This document shows, piece after piece, positions 1-13,300 of a DNA stretch of 64,000 bases. The notes under the pieces were generated by a model. That model was given only the letters and a program-made list of their open reading frames with translations, did no database searches and was not told the DNA's origin. The stretch spans positions 60,746 to 124,745 of the forward strand of contig SADC01000480.1 of assembly GCA_004194705.1 (NCBI GenBank), read 5' to 3'. Numbering within the stretch: position 1 is the stretch's first letter; the number at the start of each line of letters is the position of its first letter. A program made the translations under genes and the position numbers. The stretch comes from Ditylenchus dipsaci (lineage: Eukaryota; Nematoda; Chromadorea; Rhabditida; Anguinidae).

Positions 1-3000
1 TTTATTAGAAAACTACAGTTAAACAGTTGTTATCGGGCAGTCCTATTATCTGGCACCTTCCATTATGCGGCACCCAAACTTCAATTTGATCAGCTTTGAA
101 AGAAACTTTTATAAGTATACCTTCGGTTATTCGGCCTTCGGTTATCCAACACTCTCAAGTCAATTTACATCAATGTGAATGCCATTGATGTGAATGCCAA
201 CTAGACAACAAAAAACTAACGAAATTCGCAGTAGGTGGGAAAAGCTAAATCAGGGCCATTTTGGCTCGATCGCGTTTTTCTGATTTTCGCTCAATTGACA
301 GTCAGAATATCGTGTAGCTAATGGAAAGTCTCAGAAAAAATTATTCGAAATTTTGAAAAATTTGGAAAATCGATTTTGATTTTTCCCATTTTTTTTGACT
401 TTCTCGTAAAGAACATTTTTGTCCAGCATTTTTTTTAAATTTTTGAGACCTGACGCAAATCTGCGCACAGATCTCGTTTATATTTTCGTAAATCCTCTTT
501 GGTTTAACCTCTAATTTTGCGAATTTTTATAAGCTTTCTTTCGCAATTCAATATATGAAGCGGAATGAAATGACCTAATTATTTCGCAGGCTATTTTCAA
601 AATTGTGGTCTGGCCAGAATCTAGCACAGCATCAATTATCGAAAATTCCGATTTTTAGGCATTTGCGGACTTTTCGACGTTCTGTTTTTCTTTCTTTTTT
701 CGACAGCTTTTTTATTAAAAAAACAGACAGCTTTATCGACAGCTTTTTTATTTTTATTAAAATAATTTTAGGGTTATGACCCAAATAACATGAAAAGTTT
801 GAAATACATAACGCCTAAAAAGGCGTAAATTTAAAAAATATCCAAAAATTGGCCATTTCCAAATCATTAGACGCAAAATTACTTTGGAAACAAGACCACT
901 TTTATCCGAGAGATTATTAAACGTGCTTTATCATTGGCCAATTTGGAAATACTAGTTACAAAAAAATTACCTCAATTAACTGGCACTAGTCATTTTGTTA
1001 ATTTTTTTGCCAGAAAACCCAAATTTCATGTTGTTTTTTGCCGTCTGTGCTTCGACATAGACTTTTTGTTCGTTCATTTCGTTTATATTTTATTTGATTT
1101 TTAATTGTCTTAGGCGCGATATTAATATGAAACTGGCATGTTCTAACATAATATAACAATAAGTATCTTATATTTTTATAGAAGAAAATATTTTTAAATC
1201 ATCACAAAGTTCATAACATGCAGCTCATTTGGATGTCGGTTCCGCATATGTTTTTTTACAACCAGATAAACTTTTATTCCATCCAAACCTAAGTGACTAA
1301 CAGTTACTGATGGCTTCTGAAATATTTATTAATGTAATTTCTGCAGAACACTTTTTTGAAATTAATATCTTTGGGTATTTGTCCCATTTGGAAAATTTTT
1401 TGTCATTGGGAATTTTGACCATCGTACATAATTCATATGAATTCATGTCAAAATGACCGCCTGTGTCTCCTCTTCAGAATAATTGTAAGTTTTGTATTTA
1501 TGTATTCAAAATATGACATTTTCAATAAAAAGAAACCAGTAAGTCATTTTTTTCAAAAGCGGTGTTTATGATTAATCTTCCCAAATTCAGTGTGATAAGG
1601 CCGTTTGTTTAGTTAACGGCATACACTATTTGACAGAGCACGAAAAACTGCACGGTAAAAGCTTTGAAATAACGAAGTAAGGGTTCTTCAGAGGGTGAAG
1701 CGAAGTTGCAAAAAACATAGAAAAATTAAATAAAAAACACTTTGAAGGAAAACTATTTTCCCGTTAGAAATATCTAGATTTATAACACTGAATTCGTGTT
1801 CAGCTTGATTAATTTCCGTAGTGAACTGCTCTTAAACCTTGAAGTTTAACGTCAGATTCCAGATTCCGCTCGAGACAATAAATATCCAAACAAAAAATTT
1901 CAAATATTTATTGTCTCGAGCGGAATCATACAATGAAGATACATTATAAAGAAACTAAAGACGTCATTATACGATGGCCTGAAAAATGCTCTTTTTTCAA
2001 CACGGCATATTGACTCCTCAGACCCACGTTTTTGTTGGAGAAAAAGTGATATTCGTGTTCTCCGTTGAATTCTGTACCGAATACACCGACCTGCCAATCG
2101 GTCTCTTGAGTGTTAATTCGATTCGATGATGATTGTATTTCAATGACATTCGAATTTCAAGCTTTTGCCTACATCTAAACTTTTCTTATTCTCAACTTTC
2201 TTATGGGTTGCACTATCGTAGAGTAAAAATGTAACCCTTGTGTTTATTAGAAAACTACAGTTAAACAGTTGTTATCGGGCAGTCCTATTATCTGGCACCC
2301 TCCATTATGCGGCACCCAAACTTCAATTTGATCAGCTTTGAAAGAAACTTTTATAAGTATACCTTCGGTTATTCGGCCTTCGGTTATCCAACACTCTCAA
2401 GTCAATTTACATCAATGTGAATGCCATTGATGTGAATGCGAACTAGACAACAAAAAACTAACGAAATTCGCAGTAGGTGGGAAAAAGATAAATCAGGGCC
2501 ATTTTGGCTCGATCGCGTTTTTCTGATTTTCGCTCAATTGACAGTCAGAATATCGTGTAGCTAATGGAAAAGTCTCAGAAAAAATTATTCGAAATTTTGA
2601 AAAATTTGGAAAATCGATTTTGATTTTTCCCACTTTTTTGACTTTCTCGTAAAGAACATTTTTGTCCAGCATTTTTTTTAAATTTTTGAGACCTGACGCA
2701 AATCTGCGCACAGATCTCGTTTATATTTTCGTAAATCCTCTTTGGTTTAACCTCTAATTTTTGCGAATTTTTATAAGCTTTCTTTCGCAATTCAATATAT
2801 GAAGCGGAATGAAATGACCTAATTATTTCGCAGGCTATTTTCAAATTGTGGTCTGGCCAGAATCTAGCACAGCATCAATTATCGAAAATTCCGATTTTTA
2901 GGCATTTGCGGACTTTTCGACGTTCTGTTTTTCTTTCTTTTTTCGACAGCTTTTTTATTAAAAAAACAGACAGCTTTATCGACAGCTTTTTTTTTTTTAT

Positions 3001-5935
3001 TAAAATAATTTTAGGGTTATGACCCAAATAACATGAAAAGTTTGAAATACATAACGCCTAAAAAGGCGTAAATTTAAAAAATATCCAAAAATTGGCCATT
3101 TCCAAATCATTAGACGCAAAATTACTTTGGAAACAAGACCACTTTTATCCGAGAGATTATTAAACGTGCTTTATCATTGGCCAATTTGGAAATACTAGTT
3201 ACAAAAAATTACCCTCAATTAACTGGCACTAGTCATTTTGTTAATTTTTTGCCAGAAAACCCAAATTTCATGTTGTTTTTTGCCGTCTGTGCTTCGACAT
3301 AGACTTTTTGTTCGTTCATTTCGTTTATATTTTATTTGATTTTTAATTGTCTTAGGCGCGATATTAATATGAAACTGGCATGTTCTAACATAATATAACA
3401 ATAAGTATCTTATATTTTTATAGAAGAAAATATTTTTAAAATCATCACAAAGTTCATAACATGCAGCTCATTTGGATGTCGGTTCCGCATATGTTTTTTT
3501 ACAACCAGATAAACTTTTATTCCATCCAAACCTAAGTGACTAACAGTTACTGATGGCTTCTGAAATATTTATTAATGTAATTTCTGCAGAACACTTTTTT
3601 GAAATTAATATCTTTGGGTATTTGTCCCATTTGGAAAATTTTTTGTCATTGGGAATTTTGACCATCGTACATAATTCATATGAATTCATGTCAAAATGAC
3701 CGCCTGTGTCTCCTCTTCAGAATAATTGTAAGTTTTTGTATTTATGTATTCAAAATATGACATTTTCAATAAAAAGAAACCAGTAAGTCATTTTTTTCAA
3801 AAGCGGTGTTTATGATTAATCTTCCCAAATTCAGTGTGATAAGGCCGTTTGTTTAGTTAACGGCATACACTATTTGACAGAGCACGAAAAACTGCACGGG
3901 TAAAAGCTTTGAAATAACGAAGTAAGGGTTCTTCAGAGGGTGAAGCGAAGTTGCAAAAAACATAGAAAAATTAAATAAAAAAACACTTTGAAGGAAAACT
4001 ATTTTCCCGTTAGAAATATCTAGATTTATAACACTGAATTCGTGTTCAGCTTGATTAATTTCCGTAGTGAACTGCTCTTAAACCTTGAAGTTTAACGTCA
4101 GATTCCAGATTCCGCTCGAGACAATAAATATCCAAACAAAAAATTTCAAATATTTATTGTCTCGAGCGGAATCATACAATGAAGATACATTATAAAGAAA
4201 CTAAAGACGTCATTATACGATGGCCTGAAAAATGCTCTTTTTTCAACACGGCATATTGACTCCTCAGACCCACGTTTTTGTTGGAGAAAAAGTGATATTC
4301 GTGTTCTCCGTTGAATTCTGTACCGGAATACACCGACCTGCCAATCGGTCTCTTGAGTGTTAATTCGATTCGATGATGATTGTATTTCAATGACATTCGA
4401 ATTTCAAGCTTTTGCCTACATCTAAACTTTTCTTATTCTCAACTTTCTTATGGGTTGCACTATCGTAGAGTAAAAATGTAACCCTTGTGTTTATTAGAAA
4501 ACTACAGTTAAACAGTTGTTATCGGCAGTCCTATTATCTGGCACCCTCCATTATGCGGCACCCAAACTTCAATTTGATCAGCTTTGAAAGAAACTTTTAT
4601 AAGTATACCTTCGGTTATTCGGCCTTCGGTTATCCAACACTCTCAAGTCAATTTACATCAATGTGAATGCCATTGATGTGAATGCGAACTAGACAACAAA
4701 AAACTAACGAAATTCGCAGTAGGTGGGAAAAAGATAAATCAGGGCCATTTTGGCTCGATCGCGTTTTTCTGATTTTCGCTCAATTGACAGTCAGAATATC
4801 GTGTAGCTAATGGAAAAGTCTCAGAAAAAATTATTCGAAATTTTGAAAAATTTGGAAAATCGATTTTGATTTTTCCCACTTTTTTGACTTTCTCGTAAAG
4901 AACATTTTTGTCCAGCATTTTTTTTAAATTTTTGAGACCTGACGCAAATCTGCGCACAGATCTCGTTTATATTTTCATACAAGATGTTGAAAATTGAAAA
5001 TCATTACAAAAGGGGGTTTGTAATGCTACAATGAAGCAACTTTTTCGAAAAATCCTCCTTTGTTTAACCTCTAATTTTTGCGAATTTTCATAAGCTTTTT
5101 TTCGCAATTCAATTTATGAAGCGGAATGAAATGACCTAATTATTTCGCAGGCTATTTTCGAAATTGAGGTCTGGCCAGAATCTAGCAGAGCATCAATTAT
5201 CGAAAATTCCGATTTTTAGGCATTTGCGGACTTTTCGACGTTCTGTTTTTCTTTCTTTTTTCGACAGCTTTTTTATTAAAAAAACAGACAGCTTTATCGA
5301 CAGCTTTTTTATTTTTATTAAAATAATTTCAGGGTTATGACCCAAATAACATGAAAAGTTTGAAATACATAACGCCTAAAAAGGCGTAAATTTAAAAAAT
5401 ATCCAAAAATTGGCCATTTCCAAATCATTAGACGCAAAATTACTTTGGAAACAAGACCACTTTTATCCGAGAGATTATTAAACGTGCTTTATCATTGGCC
5501 AATTTGGAAATACTAGTTACAAAAAATTACCCTCAATTAACTGGCACTAGTCATTTTGTTAATTTTTTTGACAGAAAACCCAAATTTCATGTTGTTTTTT
5601 GCCGTCTGTGCTTCGACATAGACTTTTTGTTCGTTCATTTCGTTTATATTTTATTTGATTTTTAATTGTCTTAGGCGCGATATTAATATGAAACTGGCAT
5701 GTTCTAACATAATATAACAATAAGTATCTTATATTTTTATAGAAGAAAATATTTTTAAAATAATCACAAAGTGCATAACATGCAGCTCATTTGGATGTCG
5801 GTTCCGCATATGTTTTTTTGCAACCAGATAAACATTTATTCCATCCAAACCTAAGTAACTAACACTTACTGATGGCTTCTGAAATATTCATTAATGTAAT
5901 TGCTGCAAAACACTTTTTCTCTGGTTTCGGTATTG
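1..5935. repeat. 2.25 kb tandem repeat, three copies
   Basis: Copy 1 begins at or before base 1, copy 2 at 2243 and copy 3 at 4490, each starting with the same TTTATTAGAAAACTACAG stretch. Copies 1 and 2 match almost base for base apart from scattered 1-base indels, mostly in A/T runs, and a few substitutions. Copy 3 carries about 75 extra bases near 4977-5050 and stops matching near 5935, so the array ends inside a unit. Copies 1 and 2 contain a short palindrome centred on CGCTCGAG-ACAATAAATAT (1868-1925 and its equivalent near 4112-4172). No convincing coding sequence is seen: the reading frames present are repeated shadows. A diverged relative of the unit's middle part lies near 35450-36130. 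The array may continue to the left of the window. Confidence 0.93.
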
Positions 5936-5969
5936 AAGCTCAATTGCATAAATTTTACGTGTTCTTTTT

Positions 5970-6356
5970 GGGTTGGCAAGACTTGCGGACAAAGATTTGC
6001 GGACGAGACTTTGAGGACAAAATTTCGCGGATGCAACATTTGCGGACGAACATTTGCGGACCGACTTTTGCGGATAAACCGAAGTTTGGCAGAAAAGGAG
6101 CAGAAAAAAGAAGGTATCTCAATTCGGAGTGAAGGATGACAGCATTAAAAACGAAGTTAGTCGAAGGTCTGACTTAGGCGATGCTTATATGAACTTCGCA
6201 AATTCTCGTCCGCAAGTGTTCGTCCGGAAATCTTGCGTCCGCAAGATTTGATCCGCAAAAGTTGAGGCGCAAAACCTCATCCGCAAGGCTTTGTCCGCAA
6301 TAATCACGTCCGGAAACACGCATCCGCAAAATATTGTCCGCAAGTCTTGCCAACCC
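5970..6356. mobile_element. hAT-type foldback element (GGGTTGGC family)
   Basis: Inverted ends GGGTTGGCAAGACTTGCGGAC and their reverse complement bound a 387 bp element made largely of short TTTGCGGAC-like repeats, forward in the left half and inverted in the right. It is flanked by a perfect 8-bp duplication TTCTTTTT (5962-5969 and 6357-6364). An 8-bp duplication is the signature of hAT-superfamily insertion. It encodes no transposase, so it would be non-autonomous. Confidence 0.8.
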
Positions 6357-6364
6357 TTCTTTTT

Positions 6365-6899
6365 AAGTTCTTATTGTTTTTTTTAAAGGGCCATTGCCGT
6401 CTCCGACAACGGTTATTCCCCGCCAATTCAATTTTTTTTCTTTACCGTTGGATTTACGTACGAATTTTTCAACTTGGTTTTTAATAATACTACACCCAAA
6501 ATTGAATTCTAGGCCTTGTTGTGTTAGAAACCATACTGAAAAATCCGTGCAGAAGTTCAATGATTAGGCAGAAAAATTTGAATTGGCGGGGGACAATTCA
6601 AAACAGGTGGCAATGGCCGTTTAAATAGAATTTCGATCTTCTGTTATGAATTTTCTTTTATTTGTAAAAAAAATTGCGGAATTCTAGTAGAAATGAGAGA
6701 TATTTGACAGTTAAAATTTGTACACAGACATGGCTTACTCATAGAAAACCTTACTTAGAAATTTTTGAATGGTCAATTTCATAAAAAAAAACAATTTCAT
6801 TCAAATAATAATTTTTATATACTGTGTTTTATTATGCAACAAAATAGCAACAAATTTTACAAACAAGCAAATCACCAAAAAATTACATTTAAAACTCTT
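6365..6899. other. 3' flank / 3' UTR of the formin gene, no gene seen
   Basis: No coding signal is found. On the minus strand an AATAAA lies at 6828-6833, about 70 bases after the formin stop codon at 6900-6902, so the 3' UTR probably ends within this stretch. Confidence 0.5.
6828..6833 (-). terminator. poly(A) signal candidate, formin gene
   Basis: Minus-strand AATAAA 67 to 72 bases downstream of the formin stop codon. Position and sequence suit a polyadenylation signal; no cleavage site can be confirmed from sequence alone. Confidence 0.5.
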
Positions 6900-7355
6900 T
6901 TATGCTCTATCCCTTTGTACTTCTTGAGCTACTATACTTTTAGGTCGTCTGTTTGGAGACGGACTTTTGCCTATTACTCGCCTTTTGCTTGACACTGGAG
7001 GACCATCTCCTAAAGCTGCTACATACCCGTCTTTCAGCCCTAAATATGTTCAATTTTAAAAAATATAATTTTAGTCGAATGATATAATAAAATAACCATT
7101 CATAATTCTCTCGAAGTCGCCATCATTTATCTGGCTAGAGTCAAGTTTGCCTTTCTGCTGAGAATTAATTTTAGAGTCAGTGCCTTGCATTGACTGTAGA
7201 AATTTGGCATTCAACTCATCTACCATTTTGTTTTGTATGTTCTGCTTGCCAGCTCCTGCTCTTCTTTGAGCTTGGGCTGATTTTCGCTCTTGCTCTGCTA
7301 TTTGTCTCTGAATATTGTTGTTGGTATTCAGGGCAAAATAATTTTTTAAAATAGA
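6900..7355 (-). CDS. FMNL: FMNL exons 21-22: C-terminal DAD-like tail and stop
   Basis: Exon 7097-7355 continues the charged helix after FH2 ([18 protein letters not shown]) and ends in GDFERIMNG. Exon 6900-7039 completes it as LKDGYVAAL, then a basic stretch with [16 protein letters not shown] and the TAA at 6900-6902. The pattern acidic-hydrophobic block followed by basic residues matches the diaphanous autoregulatory segment, which folds back on the FH3 region to keep the formin off. The first 9-10 codons of exon 7097-7355 are less certain, because the acceptor is the only AG giving an open frame there. Confidence 0.85.
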
Positions 7356-10300
7356 CTTTTTACTTCAATTTATATTTTATACCCAAAAATGAGGACTTTT
7401 CAAGCTGTTAGAAAACCGCTGTCAAGGCCGCATTTAGTGTTAGAAAAGACACCTTTGTCAACGCTACTCAAGTTATTCAAAATAGAAAAATTAAGGATAC
7501 TAAATTTTTTAATAAAAGATACCACTTTTAAAAAATGAGTGTTGCCAACTATACAATTCATCAAAAGTTTAAGTAAAGCATCAAATGAAAAAATTCGTAT
7601 CAGTGGCGTATATACCGTATATCTTGTAATAAGGACCATGGGGCCTTATTTTTCAACCCTCTTTGGAGGTGGGGCCTTATAAGAAGATGCCGTTTTGGCC
7701 TTATTAGTAGGGTTGGCCTCCCCCCGCTTTTTGGGTGCGGGGGGGGGGGGGAGATTAGACTAAAAAAATTTGCGGGGGGAGAAGCGAAGGGGAGGTGGCC
7801 AATTTTTTTTGCGGGGGGAGGAGCGGGGGGGAGGCAGCTGTGAGCGGGGGCAGTGGCGGGGGTGCCTGATTAATTTACAAGCCTCGGGACTGAAAATTTT
7901 TGAAACAGCAGTCTAGAATGAATCTGAAGGCTTTTGGAACACTTCTGAAGTCAAAGCTACGATATTGCCACTCCTCTGGTTCGATAAATTTTGACCCTTC
8001 TCGGCTGCCGTTCTGAAAATGACCTCATCCGAGAGTTTTTTTCGACTGGGATTTTTTGCGGGGGGTGACGGGGGGTCATTTTGGGAGCGGGGGGAGAAAC
8101 GGGGGGAGGTGGCCAATTTTTTTTGCGGGGGGAGGAGCGGGGGGAGGTATAAGGAAAATTTGGTCGAAAAGCGGGGGGAGGGGGGGAGGGGGGGGGAGGG
8201 AGTGAGGGAGGCCAACCCTACTTATTAGGCCTTATTTGAGGTGGGGTCTTATTTTTCAACACCTCTCAATAGATGTGGCCTTATTAGAAGGTGGGGTCTC
8301 AATAGGAGGTGGACCCTTATTAGAAGATATACGGTAATTACTTTTTATGATTTTTTGTGAAACCCATCGCCGTATTTTTTATTCCTTTTATATAATTAGT
8401 TATTGTTACTATTACTATATCAGCCTACCTGTTCAATTAGACGTTTGGATTCATTTTCTCCGGCAGCCTGCTCAAAGTGTTTGACAAAAGTGGTAATGCG
8501 AGTAAAGAATGCCGCAGAATCAGGTTGAGCTCTTGTGAATTCACCGTAGTACTCTGCACACTCGAGGAAAGCTTCTTGAGCTATTTTATAGCTCTCGCAC
8601 AAGAGGATATTTGGGATTTAGACTCTTCAAGAAAAGAGATCAGCATGGGTGGTGCATCAACTCCTTTCCTGCTTTGCTCAGCCAATGCATTTTTGTACTT
8701 GGTCTCAATTTCCCGCACATCTGCACCGATGGATTCCATGCTCACTAAAAACACAATCATAAAAGTGAAAATACACGTTACAAGTCTTTTTTCAATTTAT
8801 TTTTCAGACACAGCTTTTCTGTATCTAACCTTTCTCAAAACACCAAGGTCTTCTTGGGGACACCGAAAAATACCACACAAGTTGTTACTACTATGTTCTT
8901 TGATACCGTATTTACTGTTACAACTCCCACTCTCTAAAAAGTCCCCACCCTACGGCCCCTATAGCTCAGCATAGAGCAAACATTTCGCAAATCTGTTTTT
9001 TTGCGTTTTTTAGTAAGGACGATACTCAAACAGTTCACCCAAACCAAGAATATGCTATAGCAATTGTTCAAAACAAAAAGCTTGTAAAGAATTTAATGTC
9101 AAAAATAATATTTGAGAATCTATTAATAATTGCTTTACATTCACCAATGTCTCATCAATACAAAAATATTGGTTTGAGTAGAACGCAGTAAGGTTTTACA
9201 ATGTCACGGGTTTCGGAATTAAAACTTATAATACAATTGTCAAAATAGTAGAGTAGGGTGTAGAGTCGTAAATATTATAAAAATTCGACGCTACTTGCAT
9301 ATACCCCCCCCCAAATCAACTTTTTTTAAAAGTGTTTTAAAACACCATACATCGACTCAAATCGCCTCAGGAGTTCAAAAAAGACATTATTTTTGAGTTT
9401 TGGTTAATAAAAAATTGAGTATTGGGCACTTTTGAATTTCGACTTTTTACCTGTTTTATCATGTTTTGGTCACTGGAGCTGGGCAAAAATAGTCTCTAAA
9501 TGCATTTTTGATCAAAAGTCTTGCTCGAAATCATGTCTAAGGTAAGTAAGTGCGCGCATCTCTAACCAACCAGAGAGCTTCTGAGGCGATTTTAGGTTGA
9601 TATAGAGTGTTTGGAAACATTTTAAAAAAAGTTGATTTGGGATGGGGGGGGATGTGGTGAGTATATGCAAGTAGCGCCAAAAATTCTTTCTTGCTTGATG
9701 GGCGGGGCGGGAAAAATCAGATAATCAGATATTATTTTCAAGTTCTTTTTATGTACCATTCGTATTGATTTCTATATTTACAACAAATAGGCAACTTTTA
9801 AAGTTAGGTATAAATCCTCGTGATCAGATTTAGCACTTTTTGTCAAAAATTTCTATAATTAAGACATATCTGATTATCTGGTTTTGAATATCAGATAATC
9901 AGATATGTTTTAATAATAAAATTTTTAAGAAATAGAATAGAAATTTAAATCTGAATTTTAATAGAGATTCAAATCTGATCACGAGCAGTCATGTATAAAT
10001 CTCCGGCTCTGCCTCTTGCTTCGCTCTGGCTTCGAGCAGAAGCAAAAGCCGGAGCAAATTTATCTATCTTGCTTGATGGGTTTCAATTTTTAAATTATTT
10101 GGCACTACTCGATTTCAGAGCGGATAAATCTTTTTTTGCCCGCTTCTGGCTTTTTTCTGCCCGTTTTCGCTTCTTTCTGCCCGCTTTTTCAAAATGATCG
10201 AAAATTACCCCAATTTGTGATGATTTTTTTATTCTGAACCGAACCAGTACACAAAATTTATTAAGAAAGCCAAAATTTTTCACAGAATTTTCTCCACTTT

Positions 10301-13300
10301 GCAGATTTATGCAAAAAGACTCTTTGATGGAATAAATAGTCACATCTCAGCAGCCAAAACCGTTTTTTGAAATTCTGTAGATAAATTAGTACAGTCAAAC
10401 CTCGATTTAACGACCCCCGCCTCAAGTTCGTTCCCACCTAGGATCCGACACTTTTTTTAACCCCATTTTCGAAATATTTTAGCAATTCTGTTTTGACAAT
10501 CTGGTCGCAAATATCGTAAGGATTCCGATTTTGCCGATCGTTTTTCAGAAATCTAATGTTTATGCTTCTAAAAAAGCTGAACCTCGATTTAACGACCCCA
10601 TTTTAAAAAATCTTTTTTAGAAGCAAAAACATTAGGTTTCTGAAAAACGATCGGCAAAATCGGAATCCTTACGATATTTGCGACCAGATTGTCAAAACAG
10701 AATTGCTAAAATATTTCGAAAATGGGGTTAAAAAAAGTGTCGGACCCTAGGTGGAACGAACTTGAGGTGGGGGTTGTTAAATCGAGGTTTGACTGTATTC
10801 CTTAGGAAATTTTGTATACTGGTAAGGCACAGAATATAAAAATTATCACAAATTGGGGTTTCTTTTCGGCCATTTTCAAAAAAGCGGGCAGAAAGAAGCA
10901 AAAACGGGCAGAAAAAAGCCAGAAGCAGGCACTTTTAATACTTGACCTTTTAGAGTAGCTTTTTTGGCACGGGGAGGGTAGGTGAAAACAGTAGCGTCAA
11001 TTTTTGTATCCAACTAGTTGATAGTGTGGAACAATTTTTAAAGACTTATTTGTAGTTACTTACCACTAGCAGCACTTTCGGCAAACTTAAGCTGTTCAGT
11101 AAAGTTCAATAGCTCTGAAAATCCAGTAGAGATGATCTCTGCGATGACATGCATCAAAGTCACTGATCTGTCTCTGGAGGACTTTAGGATGACCAGCTAA
11201 AAAATAAATAGTCTGTTGGGTTTGTTTGAAAAGACTGTCCATGTCTTAGAGCATTGAATGTCGGTCGAAGTCAAGGTTTGCGTCAAAATCACAGTCGCCG
11301 GCGTCGCATTCGTCTCACACTGCTAATTTATCTCAGCTCTGATTTCTAGCTTTCTAATACAAAAAAGAGGTAAAATATTTTCCTATAGGTTTTACAATTT
11401 CAGTCGAAAATTTTTTGATAAAAAACCACTAGTGATTAGAGACAAGCACATTTAGAGTATTGAATTTTAATCGATTTCGATTCCTAATATTCGTGAAGAT
11501 CAGAGACCTCAAAAACTCACTTTTGGCTCTGGTCAAAAACGTACTTCAGCCTTTTCAATAACCAATCAACGGAAGATAGGATATATATTTTTAATATTAC
11601 GAGTAGCTCACTCGGTCGGTGAGGTCATGACTTGGCGGAAATTTCGGCGGCGGAATATTTATCGACGGAAAATTAGGCGGAATTTCAAGAGATCCGTTGT
11701 GTGTTTTGCTTTGCAATTACGAGTTTTTAAAATCAGATTCGTATTTAGCATGGTCGATTTGTTTGATTTATTTCGGAAATCACTCATATTTCGAATTCCA
11801 CTCGAGAAAACAAACATTTCAACTAAACATTATTTTCTTAAAAAAAGATTTAAATGATTGTTGTCTCGAGTGGAATTTAAAATATGAGTGCTTTTTCGAG
11901 ATTAAAGGCACTTTTATAAGCAAATCGACCATGCTGGACACGAATCTGGTCTCTGGTGAATCCGGTGGATTGAAAAGCAAACATGCATAACGGCTTTCTT
12001 GAAATTCCGCCAAATCATCCCCCTACCACTTGGTAGGGGACACTCCTAAATTAGGGTTGGCAAGGGTAGTGCTAAAACGACTGATCGATGAAGTGATGGG
12101 TTTCGTTAGCATTTTTCAACAGTTTGTAAAATCTTCCTTTTTCGCGTTTCAGAAATTTTTTTTGAACCGTTGTAGGCAGAAAGACAAAATCTACAAAATA
12201 GTTTGAAAAAAATTTCTGAAACGCGAAAAAGGAAGATTTTACAAACTGTTGAAAAATGCTAACGAAACCCATCACTTCATCGATCAGTCGTTTTAGCACT
12301 ACCCTTGCCAACCCTACTCCTAATTAACTCCTACTTAACTGACCGGCGATGTTTCGGTCTCGGCGGGTTTTTGTCGCGGCGAAATTTTGAGTGTGAAAGC
12401 TTTAGTTCCTTTCGTATTGAAAATACACAATAAAATAAATATTTTTCTGATTAAAATACTGTGGGGCTCAGAAACAATAATGTGCTGGAGTCATTGACTT
12501 CAGGCTACGTCGAGTCCCAATATTTATAAAAATCATAGTGCCGCAACGGCTCAGCCTAAAATTCTTGTCCCAAAGTTCTTCTCAATATGGCACTGTTATA
12601 TCTAATTTCAACTCACCGAATCCAAACTGGACAATTTGAAGCCGTAAACTGGCGTCCTTCTGGTGCCATTCATTGCATTGCCAACTGCCAAAATCACTTC
12701 AATCACCTTGTGAAAACTGTTGGCCTCCTTGATGCTTTTGGATGCTGCAGTTACTCGTTGGATTTGCTGAAAAATACAGAAAATAATTTAACCAGACCAT
12801 ACTTTACAACCAAAAGACTTACAGGCACGAGCAATTTTACAGTCTCGCCAAATCCAGCCATGAAAGACATTATACTCAGCTTTTGAGAGAGTCTCTCAAT
12901 TTTCATTAATTGTGCCAGGAACTGGTCTTCCAATGATAATCCTTCAAATGAGCCTTCATTTCTCGCTGCATAGTCTTTGTAGAGCTGCACTTCGTCGGAC
13001 GTAGGCACAATAGGTACTAGGATATCCTGGAATACAGCAGAATTATTTTTTAGTTGGTTAACATAAAAATTTTGGGTTGATACCTCTCTCCCTATTTTTT
13101 TTGTAATATATTTAACATTTAAACAGTTACAATCTCCTTATAATGATGAGTTTACTATAGCGAGGTTTGACTGTAACTCCAGTCTTGTGATCTTACCACA
13201 TTATCCTGCGGCAGAGCAGATAGATCAAATCTGTGCACTGCAGCCATTATATCTGTCACTGGTTTGGCCAATTTCCTTCTCGTGATTGCTGAAAATTTGA

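Noticed and set aside
2493..4957. Identical 72-codon frames at 2493-2711 and 4739-4957
   Set aside because: They are the same spot in copies 2 and 3 of the tandem repeat; copy 1 has no intact equivalent because of a small indel, and there is no family match.
8477..8974. 165-codon plus-strand open frame
   Set aside because: It is antisense to formin exon 20 (8429-8744), whose minus-strand translation is clearly conserved.
12072..12311. 79-codon minus-strand frame
   Set aside because: It reads through both arms of the 12052-12316 hairpin; palindromic DNA often leaves such frames.
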